This document shows, piece by piece, positions 1-6,786 of a stretch of DNA of 11,751 nucleotides. Source of the stretch: Candidatus Methylomirabilota bacterium (lineage in GTDB: Bacteria > Methylomirabilota > Methylomirabilia > Methylomirabilales > Methylomirabilaceae); NCBI GenBank assembly GCA_016200385.1, contig JACQEV010000219.1, positions 1 to 11,751 of the forward strand, written 5' to 3'. Under the pieces are notes generated by a model, which ran no database searches, was not told the origin of the DNA, and was given only the letters and a program-made list of their open reading frames with translations. Both the position numbers and the translations under genes were made by a program. Every line of letters starts with the position of its first letter. The stretch's first letter is position 1.

Positions 1-302
1 ACGACGTTGCCCCGAAAGCCTGCATCAGGAAAATTGAGATAGGTCCTGACGTGATACCGGTAGTCAGGGTGGCCCTCGATCAGGATATCGATGTTCGGCT
101 TCACCTTGAACCCGAGTTCCAGATCCTCCTGCTGGGTGCTGTCTAGTGCGATTTTTGTCTGGAACAGTTCGAGCACAAGCCTCGTGTCCCTTGGAAGATA
201 CTGGGGCATCGCCCTGAGCCCTCCCTCGATCAGCAGCGCCGCAAGACCAACCCCCATAACGGCCAGCCCGAGGGCTGAAATGATTGCCGGTCGGCGAATC
301 AT
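1..302 (-). CDS. Membrane-anchored protein, probable SGNH/GDSL-type hydrolase N-terminus (partial)
   Basis: The gene starts at an ATG (302-300) and runs off the left edge, leaving about 100 codons. The start is fixed by an in-frame TGA at 317-315, five codons upstream. Residues 6-30 form one uncleaved-looking membrane anchor (AIISALGLAVMGVGLAALLI) after a short MIRRP basic end. A linker follows, then a region reading LELGFKVKPNIDI, DYRYHVRTYLNF and PDAGFRG. One N-terminal helix, a description of a 'KPN' stretch and a GFRG-type motif is the usual opening of membrane-anchored SGNH/GDSL esterases, some of which act with MBOAT acyltransferases on polysaccharides. The catalytic GDS block would lie outside the window, so the family call is inference. 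The ATG overlaps the stop of the upstream ORF as ATGA, which suggests translational coupling. Confidence 0.55.
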   Translation of the reverse strand, partial: MIRRPAIISALGLAVMGVGLAALLIEGGLRAMPQYLPRDTRLVLELFQTKIALDSTQQEDLELGFKVKPNIDILIEGHPDYRYHVRTYLNFPDAGFRGNV

Positions 303-610
303 GGGGGCAGCACGTCAGGGCGGCCACCCCGCAGAACATGGACCTGACCTTCGAGCGGGACGGAACTCAAGCCTAACGCGCAGGCGGCTTTTGCATTCAG
401 ATCTGCCTGGACGATCCCGGCATGCTTGATTGCCCCGCCCGCCTTGGCCCCCATCTCAGCGAAAACTAGGCGGTCCGGAAAGGTGATTCGCCAGTTCCCG
501 ATCCGGGGAGCCATCACAGCGCCAAGCCTGTGGTATCCATACCCCCGCTTCACCCTGCTCGTCGCTGCCCTGCTTTCCCTTTGCATCCATAGCGCGCTTC
601 TTGGTACCAT
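299..610 (-). CDS. Small hypothetical protein, 103 aa (tentative)
   Basis: This open frame begins with ATG at 610-608 behind a purine stretch (AAGAGGG, about 4 bases from the start) and ends with TGA at 301-299. That stop overlaps the ATG of the next minus-strand gene as ATGA, the main argument that it is real. No known domain is recognised. The N-terminal 25 residues are rich in Arg and Ser and look less protein-like than the rest. From about residue 33 (MAPRIGNWRITFPDRL) to the end the sequence is more plausible, so a later start at Met33 is possible. Third codon positions are only moderately GC-rich. There is no signal peptide or membrane segment. It could be non-coding sequence with a chance overlap; plus-strand frames over the same bases are no more convincing. 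Confidence 0.33.
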   Translation of the reverse strand: MVPRSALWMQRESRAATSRVKRGYGYHRLGAVMAPRIGNWRITFPDRLVFAEMGAKAGGAIKHAGIVQADLNAKAACALGLSSVPLEGQVHVLRGGRPDVLPP

Positions 611-739
611 ATTACCCTCTTACTGTCAAGCGACCCCCTTACCTGGGTCCCCTTGCCTGCTGCTCCGCCAAGGCAGAGATTTCAGGTGCCACGAGAGGTG
701 GACACTTCACATACTACCAACACAGCCGAAATTTTTTAC

Positions 740-768
740 TTGACAACCAGTTCCCTCTCAGGTAGAAG
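740..768 (+). promoter_or_regulatory. Putative sigma-70-type promoter for the secreted protein gene
   Basis: A perfect -35 hexamer TTGACA (740-745) is followed by a 17-base spacer and TAGAAG (763-768), which matches four of six bases of TATAAT. It sits in an AT-richer patch (ATTTTTTACTTGACA) between two divergent genes and points at the exported protein gene downstream. Transcription would begin near 775, upstream of every candidate start codon. Confidence 0.42.
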
Positions 769-792
769 GGAGAGGACTTACGAGTTTGGCCG

Positions 793-1980
793 TTGACCGG
801 CCGAGGTTATGCGCTCACACAAGGTCCAACACGACGACGTGTGGGGATCTGTTATTTATCATTGATCTTTAGGGGGACGAAAGGAGGTGTCACTGCGGGA
901 GTAACAGACGGAGATAGGGAGATAGCAAGTCCTCAGTCAGAGAAATGGTGCTGTAGCAAGGAAGAGGGGATTGATTGCACCTCAGTAAGAAGAGGGAACA
1001 GACTGTACCTCAGTGCGGGCTTGGTGGCGGGGTTCTCGTCCACGGCCCTGGCAGCGCCGACAAGCTTCTGGTCAATGGACCCGGGAGAGAAATTGATTGT
1101 GGGCTTTTGGGCCGTTGGCTTCGGCATCCCGGGTGTTTCAACAGAGTTCTCTGTGTTTGCCGATCGGACGAACACCACCTTTGCCATGCCCATCACCCTC
1201 ACGTTCTTGAACGACAAACAGAGCACGGTGTTTGTGTTCGACGACGAACTGACCGCCTTCGAGCGCAAGTCCTATGACGCTGAGGCGCTGCTGACCGGGG
1301 TGAGCGACACCTTTGGGTTCTTCATGGTGTCCGATACCAACTTCACTTCGAGCGTTTTGAGCGGTGCGGTGGTCATCGGCCTCGACCCGGGTGGCTCGGT
1401 GGATGGAAAGGCAAACCTGCTCCTCGATGCGTCAGGAAACGTGATCTCGACAGCCAGGGCGCTGACCGCGCACACCATGGAACACAATGCTCGCAAGCTT
1501 GAAGACGTCCCGCTGGGGTTGACGACTGTCAGCGGGGTGAGCACGCCGGCGCCAGGGTTCCAGACCTTCCTGGTTCTCCTCAACGCGGGGACTCTCACGA
1601 CGGTTGGGACGACGACCCCCCTTGACCAAACCCAACCCGTCGCCCTCGAGTTCTTCGGTGATAACGAGGTGTTCATCGGGAGCTGTGACATTATCTTGAC
1701 AGCTTTCGACGTCTGGATCTCGAGGATAGGCCTCACGCCGAAACTGAATGACCTCTGCGTCCCCCTGAACTTCAAGAAGGCGCTGGTTGCCCCAGCAAAC
1801 ACCATGGCCCGGTGGGCGGCATCCATCCGGGCTCACAATAACAACAACAACGTGCTGGTGGGTGAGGTCTTCACCATTAACACGAAGTCGTTGGAGGCGT
1901 ACTCGTATCCAATGAGTTACGCGCACTGCACGACCACGCTTCATGAGACAGAACTCACAAGGTTGCTGGTGACCGATTAA
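793..1980 (+). CDS. Exported beta-rich protein of unknown function, N-terminus uncertain
   Basis: The frame is open from TTG 793 to TAA 1980 (395 codons), but residues 1-65 do not look like protein. A Sec signal peptide is visible at about residues 66-88: a basic RRGNR end, a hydrophobic core YLSAGLVAGFSS and a cleavage-like TALAAP. The mature protein, about 307 residues, is rich in Val, Thr, Phe and Gly with alternating hydrophobic strands, which suggests an all-beta exported or cell-surface protein. It has a run of five Asn near residue 350 and four Cys in the mature part. I do not recognise a family. No ATG or GTG fits the signal peptide in this frame. The best start signal nearby is TTG 975 with GGAAGAGGGG at 960-969 in another frame; it encodes MHLSKKREQ, a good signal-peptide n-region, so a one-frame slip may exist between about 1000 and 1010. 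A strong terminator follows the stop, so the gene appears monocistronic. Confidence 0.7.
   Translation: MTGRGYALTQGPTRRRVGICYLSLIFRGTKGGVTAGVTDGDREIASPQSEKWCCSKEEGIDCTSVRRGNRLYLSAGLVAGFSSTALAAPTSFWSMDPGEKLIVGFWAVGFGIPGVSTEFSVFADRTNTTFAMPITLTFLNDKQSTVFVFDDELTAFERKSYDAEALLTGVSDTFGFFMVSDTNFTSSVLSGAVVIGLDPGGSVDGKANLLLDASGNVISTARALTAHTMEHNARKLEDVPLGLTTVSGVSTPAPGFQTFLVLLNAGTLTTVGTTTPLDQTQPVALEFFGDNEVFIGSCDIILTAFDVWISRIGLTPKLNDLCVPLNFKKALVAPANTMARWAASIRAHNNNNNVLVGEVFTINTKSLEAYSYPMSYAHCTTTLHETELTRLLVTD
880..889 (+). promoter_or_regulatory. Perfect Shine-Dalgarno sequence without a well-placed start codon
   Basis: AAAGGAGGTG is fully complementary to the 16S rRNA 3' end. The following bases (TCACTGCGGGAGTAACAG) contain no ATG, GTG or TTG at normal spacing. 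The only nearby GTG overlaps the site itself and meets TAA after five codons. It lies inside the 5' part of the open frame that begins at 793, so either the leader is degraded, the bases were read wrongly, or the site is accidental. Confidence 0.3.
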
Positions 1981-2010
1981 CGGCAGATCGCCGGCGACTA
2001 GCACTTGCCA

Positions 2011-2050
2011 AAGGCCCCTTGGGGGCAACCCCCCAAGGGGCCTTCTTTCT
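2011..2050 (+). terminator. Rho-independent terminator
   Basis: A perfect 15-bp stem with arms AAGGCCCCTTGGGGG (2011-2025) and its complement (2030-2044) encloses a CAAC loop and is followed by CTTTCT. It starts 31 bases after the stop codon of the exported protein gene. The near-symmetric stem could also act from the other strand, but the T-rich tail favours plus-strand termination. Confidence 0.85.
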
Positions 2051-2087
2051 GAAAGACTCGGCGTGTCGGCGGGGGGCCAGGAGTTCC

Positions 2088-2107
2088 GAACGGCTCTTGC
2101 GCCGTTC
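2088..2107. promoter_or_regulatory. Short hairpin upstream of the HEAT operon
   Basis: GAACGGC (2088-2094) and GCCGTTC (2101-2107) form a perfect 7-bp inverted repeat with a 6-base centre. It overlaps the candidate -35 region of the weak promoter call just downstream, so it could be an operator, or simply a chance palindrome in GC-rich DNA. Confidence 0.25.
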
Positions 2108-2126
2108 CATTGTGTTGCGCCATAAT
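2097..2126 (+). promoter_or_regulatory. Weak candidate promoter for the HEAT/SurA-N/HEAT operon
   Basis: CATAAT (2121-2126) matches five of six bases of TATAAT. An 18-base spacer precedes it, and TTGCGC (2097-2102) is a poor -35 element. It is the best such pair in the 216-base gap between the terminator and the operon. The remainder of the gap, 2127-2250, holds nothing I can identify. Confidence 0.28.
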
Positions 2127-2266
2127 GGTGAGGCCACGGAAGCCGAAAGGTAACAGCCGCCAAGCAAGTTCGTTGGGGATGATCCGCAACAAGCTCGAAT
2201 GGCACTAGGCCCTGTCGAAACGCAAGGACCCTTGTCAGGATCCAAGCCCATGGAGGAAGCGAGGAA

Positions 2267-3592
2267 GTGATGCTGAGAAGATGGATGACTGTCATGGCCC
2301 TGATCCCTATGACCCTCCTGCGAACCCCCGTCGCCCTGGCGGACGAGCCACCTGAGGCTGAGAAGAAGGGGGGCAAAAAGGGAAAGCAGGGGGCGGGGGA
2401 GAAACGGGTTACGCCTGAGGAGCTGAGCTCGAGGATCGCTCGAGCGACCGACCAGAACGCAGGCGATAGGGTCCGGCAAAGAGCCATACGCAGGCTCGGC
2501 CTCACCAATGACCCGCAGGCGACAGCCACCCTGCTGAGGCTCGCGAAGGACCAAAAGGAAGGCCTCCACATCCGAGCCTGGGCTATACAGGGCCTCAGGG
2601 AGAAACTCGGGGACACAAAGAATAAGGAGGGGCTTCTGCAGCCACTGCTGGAGATTTTACAGGACGCGACAGTGCCATCTCATGTCCGAGCCGAGGTGGC
2701 CATTGCACTCGGCTTAGTGAAGGACCCCGCCGCCATCAATGCCCTTCAGGAAGCCTCGAAGGACAAGGCCCCCGAGGTTCGGGTGAGGGCAGCCATGGCC
2801 CTCCACGGGCTCGGGATCGACCAAGTCCGGCTGATGGGACAGCTTCTCAACGACGAGGAGCTGTCCGGGGAGAACCGCGCACTTGCCGCGAAGCTTCTGG
2901 GCTGGTCTGGGGATCCCAAGGCTGCCGATCCACTCATGGAGGCCCTCGCCCATCGGCCGAAGCCGACCGCATCCCCTGCCACTGCGGCCGGCGCCACAGA
3001 GCTTGCCGACCCCAGTAGCGACGGCGGCGACAAGCCTGGCCAATCGAAGGAGACTGAGGCTTCCGAACAGGCGAAGGCGGAGAAGCTCCTAGACGCCCTC
3101 CTCACATCGGAACGTACAAGGGAAAACTTTCGGGCATTCAGTGTCCTGGCGCTGGGGCGGCTCAAGGCGAAGCAGGCGATCCCGACCCTGCTTGAAGCCC
3201 TGAAGGAGGATCCGGACCCGCTGGTCCGTACAGAAAGCGCCCACACCCTCCTGGCTCTCGCAGGCCCTGAAGCGGAGGAGGCGTTCATCGCCGCTCTCAA
3301 AGATCAAGATGCCGCTGTCCGCCTGGCGGCGGCGGTGGCCCTCAAGCAGGTGGGGAGCCCGAAGACCGTGACACCCCTCATCGAGGCCCTGAAGGACCCT
3401 CATCGCCGGGTGCGCTTTCAGGCGGCAGAGGCCTTGGGACGGCTCGGCCATCCTGCGGCAGACGAGGCCATCGAGCCCCTGAAGGCGATGGTGGAGAAGG
3501 AACAGGTCTCATACGTCAAGAAGGCGGCGCAGGCGGCCCTAGGGAAGCTGCTGCCATCCGGTCCCGGCAAGTCAAACGGAGAGAGCAAGTGA
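2267..3592 (+). CDS. Secreted HEAT-repeat protein
   Basis: This 441-residue protein has a Sec signal peptide at 1-25 (MMLRRW, hydrophobic core, cleavage after PVALA). A Lys/Gly-rich, probably disordered segment follows at 31-47. Two blocks of HEAT-like (PBS-lyase type) helical repeats lie at about 68-225 and 285-435, separated by a low-complexity Pro/Ala/Ser/Glu linker at about 230-268. The clearest repeats are the three near 304-395, with recurring motifs such as LLEALKEDPDPLVR, FIAALKDQDAAVR and LIEALKDPHRRVR followed by AAxALxxLG. HEAT solenoids bind proteins and have no catalytic centre here, so a periplasmic scaffold or adaptor role is inferred. The start is GTG 2267 or the adjacent ATG 2270; GGAGGA at 2252-2257 favours the GTG by spacing. 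Its stop overlaps the start of the next gene as GTGA, indicating coupled translation. Confidence 0.9.
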   Translation: MMLRRWMTVMALIPMTLLRTPVALADEPPEAEKKGGKKGKQGAGEKRVTPEELSSRIARATDQNAGDRVRQRAIRRLGLTNDPQATATLLRLAKDQKEGLHIRAWAIQGLREKLGDTKNKEGLLQPLLEILQDATVPSHVRAEVAIALGLVKDPAAINALQEASKDKAPEVRVRAAMALHGLGIDQVRLMGQLLNDEELSGENRALAAKLLGWSGDPKAADPLMEALAHRPKPTASPATAAGATELADPSSDGGDKPGQSKETEASEQAKAEKLLDALLTSERTRENFRAFSVLALGRLKAKQAIPTLLEALKEDPDPLVRTESAHTLLALAGPEAEEAFIAALKDQDAAVRLAAAVALKQVGSPKTVTPLIEALKDPHRRVRFQAAEALGRLGHPAADEAIEPLKAMVEKEQVSYVKKAAQAALGKLLPSGPGKSNGESK

Positions 3593-4320
3593 GGTTCATA
3601 AGGCCAGCCCAGAAATTCAGCTTCGCGCTCCTCCTCGCCAGCGTCAGTGCCCTTGCCTCGCCCTCGATGCAGACCACCTCAGGCGGCCAGGAGGCCCAAG
3701 CCCCAATCAAGCGGCTAGCGACGATAGGCCGGGAAGTGATCACTGATCGCGATCTGGCAGCCCGGCTGCGGAAGATGCCCGGCTCCAAGCAGGTTGAAGC
3801 CGTCACCCCGGAAGGGAAGAAGGCGCTGCTGAACAGATTGATCTACAGGCGCCTCCTGTCCCACGAGGCAGAGCGCCTCGGCCTGGACCGCGATCCAGAG
3901 GTCGCGCTGGAACTGCAATTGGCCCGAGAGAACGTCCTTTTCAATGCCTACCTTCAACGGGAGGTAACGGATCGCGTGAGGGTGACGAAAGAGGAGGCCA
4001 AGGAGTACTTCGAGGCCCATCAGGAGGACTTCCCGGAGCAAACCTTCAAGGGATCGAAAAAGGCAGTCACGGCGGCACTCACGGCGGAGAAGGCGGGGCC
4101 CTTGGCCCGGAAGCGAATGAAGGAGCTCTGGGAGCGAGAGCAGGTGAAAGTGGACGAGGCACAGCTCGCGAAGCTCGACCTTGCCAGCACGATAAGGAAG
4201 GACCGCCCTTCCGCTGTGGAAATCCTCCAGATGCTGGAGAAGCGTGGCAAGCTCCCCGAAGAGTTGAGAAACATCCTCAAGCAGGGAACGATTCTGGAGG
4301 GACCGCCACCAAAGCCATGA
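3589..4320 (+). CDS. Periplasmic SurA N-terminal-domain protein lacking a parvulin domain
   Basis: The 243-residue product begins with a signal peptide (about 1-23, basic start, core FALLLASVSALA). Residues about 41-148 match the SurA/PpiC N-terminal chaperone domain: ATIGREVITDRDLAARL is the usual 'VNGEVIT.xDL' entry, followed by LLNRLIYRRLLSHEAERLGL, an acidic DPEV turn and a V.VTKEEAKEYFEAHQEDF segment. Where a parvulin peptidyl-prolyl isomerase domain of about 90 residues would normally begin, the chain goes directly into a charged helical tail (FKGSKKAVTAAL to the end). Isomerase activity is therefore unlikely; a holdase-type chaperone or assembly factor is inferred. The start is GTG 3589 with GGAGAG at 3578-3583. 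It overlaps the HEAT gene upstream (GTGA) and the next HEAT gene downstream (ATGA), so the three products are probably made in fixed proportion. Confidence 0.82.
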   Translation: MRFIRPAQKFSFALLLASVSALASPSMQTTSGGQEAQAPIKRLATIGREVITDRDLAARLRKMPGSKQVEAVTPEGKKALLNRLIYRRLLSHEAERLGLDRDPEVALELQLARENVLFNAYLQREVTDRVRVTKEEAKEYFEAHQEDFPEQTFKGSKKAVTAALTAEKAGPLARKRMKELWEREQVKVDEAQLAKLDLASTIRKDRPSAVEILQMLEKRGKLPEELRNILKQGTILEGPPPKP

Positions 4321-5765
4321 CGCGGTCACGGCGTCTTTTCAGACTGGTCACGTGCAGCCTTTGGGCCCTTATCATGGCCGATTTCCTCGGCGGGGTACAG
4401 CCAGCCTGGTGTCGGGAGTCCAAGGAGCTGCAAGAGCTGGTCAAGAAGCTCGCGGATACCGATCCCGAAATCCGGCGCCGGGCGGCCCAGGCCGTCGGCT
4501 CGTTCAGCTTCCCGGAATCCGGGTTCGACGGCGAGGTCGTCGAAGCCCTGGCGGAAGCCCTTACCAATGACGACCGGGAGATCCGGGTCGCTGCCGCGCG
4601 GGCATTTTCCCATCTCTCAATGCTGCCGGGGTGGCCCCTGAGTCGCCAAGCCGTGGACGCCCTGGTCGGGGCGCTGGAGGATCCCGAGGTATCTGTTCTC
4701 AAAAACGCCGCGCATGCTCTCGGCCACGTGACTGACCCACGGGTCCTCGTCCCTCTCATCGTGGCAATGCGGACGGACGATTCAGGGGTAATCAGCGCCG
4801 CCTCGGGCGCTTCGAGGCACCTGCTGAATAGAGGTCTGGTGACTGACGAAGCGATCCAAGCCCTGATCGACTCTCTCGGGTATGAGAGGGCCAGTCGACA
4901 TGTGATCAGCCTCCTCGCAATGGTCCGGGACAGGGTGCCAGTCGGGCCCCTCATCACGCTGCTCGCCCACGAGCCAGTGAGGGTCCGCAGGGGAGCAGCC
5001 GCGGTGCTTGCAGCACTTGAGAGGCCTGAAGCCGCTGGACCACTGACCGCTGCCCTTGATGATGAGGATCAGGAAGTGCGGAGGCAGGTCACCCTCGCGC
5101 TCGGACGAATCCCCGACCCGGACAGAGTGCGAGACCTGGCCAAGGCAGCCGAGGATCGTGAAGAGGTCGTGCGTCTCGCCGCAGTCGCCGGCCTCCAGCG
5201 AGGTGGCACCGCGGCGCTGGAGATCCTCCTGCGCCGGTTAACGAAAGACGAGAGCCCTAAGGTCCGGCGAGAGGCGGCGATCGGCCTGCGAACCATCGGG
5301 GATAGCCGGGCCGCCGCGCCGCTGCTGGACGCCCTGAAAACCGAAGAGAACTATGACACCTGGATAGAGATCGCATCGGGCGCTCTAGGCCACTGGAACG
5401 ACAACAAGGAGGTTGCCAGGGCGATCGTGCAAGCCTTGACGAAGCCCGACCCAAGGGTGCGGAAGGGTGCGGCTATCGCCTTGCAGGTCGATTCCTACAA
5501 GGTTCTTCTGCTCAACACGGAGGAGGCGAAACCTCTGGCCGAGGTCTTGAGTGACCCAGAGGTGGAGGTGCGAAAAGCCGCGGTGGGGGCGCTCAAGCTG
5601 CTAGCCCAGGAAAGGCGCGCCCCGGGCGAGGCCATCGTACCACTGCAGGCTGCGGCAAACGATGAGGACTTGGAGGTCCGGAGATTCGCCAAGGAGACCT
5701 TAGGCCTTCTGAGCCCCCCTCCCCACAGGAGCCCGGAGTCCAGGGATCCAAGACCCAAGCCATAG
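4317..5765 (+). CDS. Second secreted HEAT-repeat protein
   Basis: This 482-residue protein starts at an ATG overlapping the preceding stop (ATGA). An N-terminal export signal covers about 1-32 (MTRSRRLFRL, then a hydrophobic stretch to GGVQPAW). Almost the whole mature part is HEAT/PBS-lyase-type repeats, from about 36 to 465. The motif is DPEIRRRAAQAVG, repeated with variation as DREIRVAAARAF, DQEVRRQVTLALG, SPKVRREAAIGLR, DPRVRKGAAIAL, DPEVEVRKAAVGALK and DLEVRRFAKETLG. Repeats around 150-200 are degenerate. The C-terminus (466-482) is Pro-rich and probably disordered. There is no catalytic domain; the solenoid should bind other proteins in the periplasm. Unlike the first HEAT protein it has no Lys-rich linker and no long internal gap. 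A Cys at 32 near the cleavage region (PAWC) does not fit a lipobox, so lipoprotein anchoring is not supported. Confidence 0.88.
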   Translation: MTRSRRLFRLVTCSLWALIMADFLGGVQPAWCRESKELQELVKKLADTDPEIRRRAAQAVGSFSFPESGFDGEVVEALAEALTNDDREIRVAAARAFSHLSMLPGWPLSRQAVDALVGALEDPEVSVLKNAAHALGHVTDPRVLVPLIVAMRTDDSGVISAASGASRHLLNRGLVTDEAIQALIDSLGYERASRHVISLLAMVRDRVPVGPLITLLAHEPVRVRRGAAAVLAALERPEAAGPLTAALDDEDQEVRRQVTLALGRIPDPDRVRDLAKAAEDREEVVRLAAVAGLQRGGTAALEILLRRLTKDESPKVRREAAIGLRTIGDSRAAAPLLDALKTEENYDTWIEIASGALGHWNDNKEVARAIVQALTKPDPRVRKGAAIALQVDSYKVLLLNTEEAKPLAEVLSDPEVEVRKAAVGALKLLAQERRAPGEAIVPLQAAANDEDLEVRRFAKETLGLLSPPPHRSPESRDPRPKP

Positions 5766-5882
5766 CCCCATCTTGCTTCAGCCGCTACATCTGCTCCCGA
5801 ATCCAACTCCTCATGCCTGTCCATCTTGAATCGTCGGAAGACCCTCTGGCCCGAGGAGGCACCTGGCCGTAGGTGAAGGATC
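5766..5882. other. Short intergenic gap without terminator
   Basis: I found no stem-loop with a T-run and no convincing promoter in these 117 bases. The only functional-looking element is the purine-rich AGGTGAAGGA (5871-5880) that serves as ribosome binding site for the glycosyltransferase start. Read-through from the HEAT operon into the glycan genes is therefore possible. Confidence 0.4.
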
Positions 5883-6758
5883 ATGACCGATCGGCGACCG
5901 CTGATAAGCATCGTCCTCCCTGTCTACAATGAAGAAGCCGCCCTCGCGCGTGATCTCGAGGCTATCGAACAGGCGATGCGGGCTTCCGATTACCCGTATG
6001 AGGTCCTGGTCATCGACGACGGGTCTACCGACCGGAGCGCCGAGATAGCGGCTGCCAAGGGCGCCAGAGTGATCCACCATGCCACAAACCGCGGATACGG
6101 GAGCGCCATCAGAACGGGGATCCGAGAGGCGGACGGACAGATCATCGTGACCACCGACGCCGACGGGAGCTACCCTCATAGCGAGATCCCGTCCTTGCTT
6201 GACCGGCTGGATCGTCACGACCTGATCGTGGGGGCGCGCCGAAGCGAGCGAGGATCCGCCCGGTTCCTGAGGACGCCGGCCAAGCGGTTCATCAGATGGC
6301 TTGCCTGTATTCTGACACGCGCCGAAATTCCGGACCTGAACTCAGGCATGCGAGCATTCCGAAAGGAGATCGCCCAGCGCTACCTGAACCTGCTCCCACC
6401 AGGTTTTTCCTGCTCTGCCACGTTGACAATGATCTTCCTGTGTGAGGGATACCAGGTGGCCTACGTGCCGATCGACTATCACCCACGCGTCGGTCGGTCA
6501 AAGTTCCACCCGATTCGGGACACAGCCAACTTCGTCTCCCTCGTGTGGCGGATGATCTTCTATTTCAATCCGCTTCGAGTCCTCGGCCCACTCAGCCTGT
6601 TCCTTATCGGCCTCAGCGTAGCGAAGGCAATCCATGATCTCGTTGCCTATCGCCTTCATATCGCCACCTCGACGGTGCTCATCTTCTCGCTGGCGCTCCA
6701 GGCGCTTGTTATCGGCCTGGTCGCGGACCTGATCATTAAACGATCACGGTCCGGCTGA
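5883..6758 (+). CDS. Family 2 glycosyltransferase, polyprenyl-phosphate sugar synthase (DPM1-like)
   Basis: The 291-residue protein has a GT-A catalytic domain: entry strand ISIVLPVYNEE (8-18), nucleotide-sugar motif VLVIDDGSTD (41-50), the DXD-type metal site TTDADGSYP (90-98), GARRSERG (117-124) and DLNSGMRAFR (151-160). The last motif is typical of the DPM1/DPMS-like branch. Two hydrophobic helices close the chain at about 230-247 and 262-285. Enzymes of this type transfer a sugar from a GDP- or UDP-sugar to polyprenyl phosphate at the cytoplasmic face; the exact sugar cannot be told from sequence. The start is ATG 5883 with AGGTG at 5871-5875. The downstream neighbours are GT-C membrane enzymes, a family that uses lipid-phosphate sugars, so this protein is the likely donor-making partner. 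Confidence 0.9.
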   Translation: MTDRRPLISIVLPVYNEEAALARDLEAIEQAMRASDYPYEVLVIDDGSTDRSAEIAAAKGARVIHHATNRGYGSAIRTGIREADGQIIVTTDADGSYPHSEIPSLLDRLDRHDLIVGARRSERGSARFLRTPAKRFIRWLACILTRAEIPDLNSGMRAFRKEIAQRYLNLLPPGFSCSATLTMIFLCEGYQVAYVPIDYHPRVGRSKFHPIRDTANFVSLVWRMIFYFNPLRVLGPLSLFLIGLSVAKAIHDLVAYRLHIATSTVLIFSLALQALVIGLVADLIIKRSRSG

Positions 6759-6786
6759 TCTCGCCTGATCGGCTCCCGTGGCCTCG

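Noticed and set aside
601..629. TTGACA on the minus strand (629-624) as promoter for the small ORF
   Set aside because: With a 17-base spacer the -10 position reads TACCAA and lies inside the first codons of the ORF, so transcription would begin after its ATG.
426..743. A 105-codon plus-strand frame with one hydrophobic stretch
   Set aside because: It has no ribosome binding site, an irregular composition, and runs into the promoter region at 740. It competes with the minus-strand ORF that has the ATGA junction.
1432..2616. A 394-codon open frame on the minus strand
   Set aside because: It runs antisense through the exported protein gene, its terminator and the HEAT gene start. Its composition is Arg/Pro/Ser-rich without domain patterns. 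Long antisense frames are expected in GC-rich coding DNA.
4317..4420. Lipoprotein signal in the second HEAT protein (PAWC near residue 32)
   Set aside because: The residues before Cys do not fit the lipobox (Leu at -3 and a small residue at -1 are missing; Pro-Ala-Trp is found instead).
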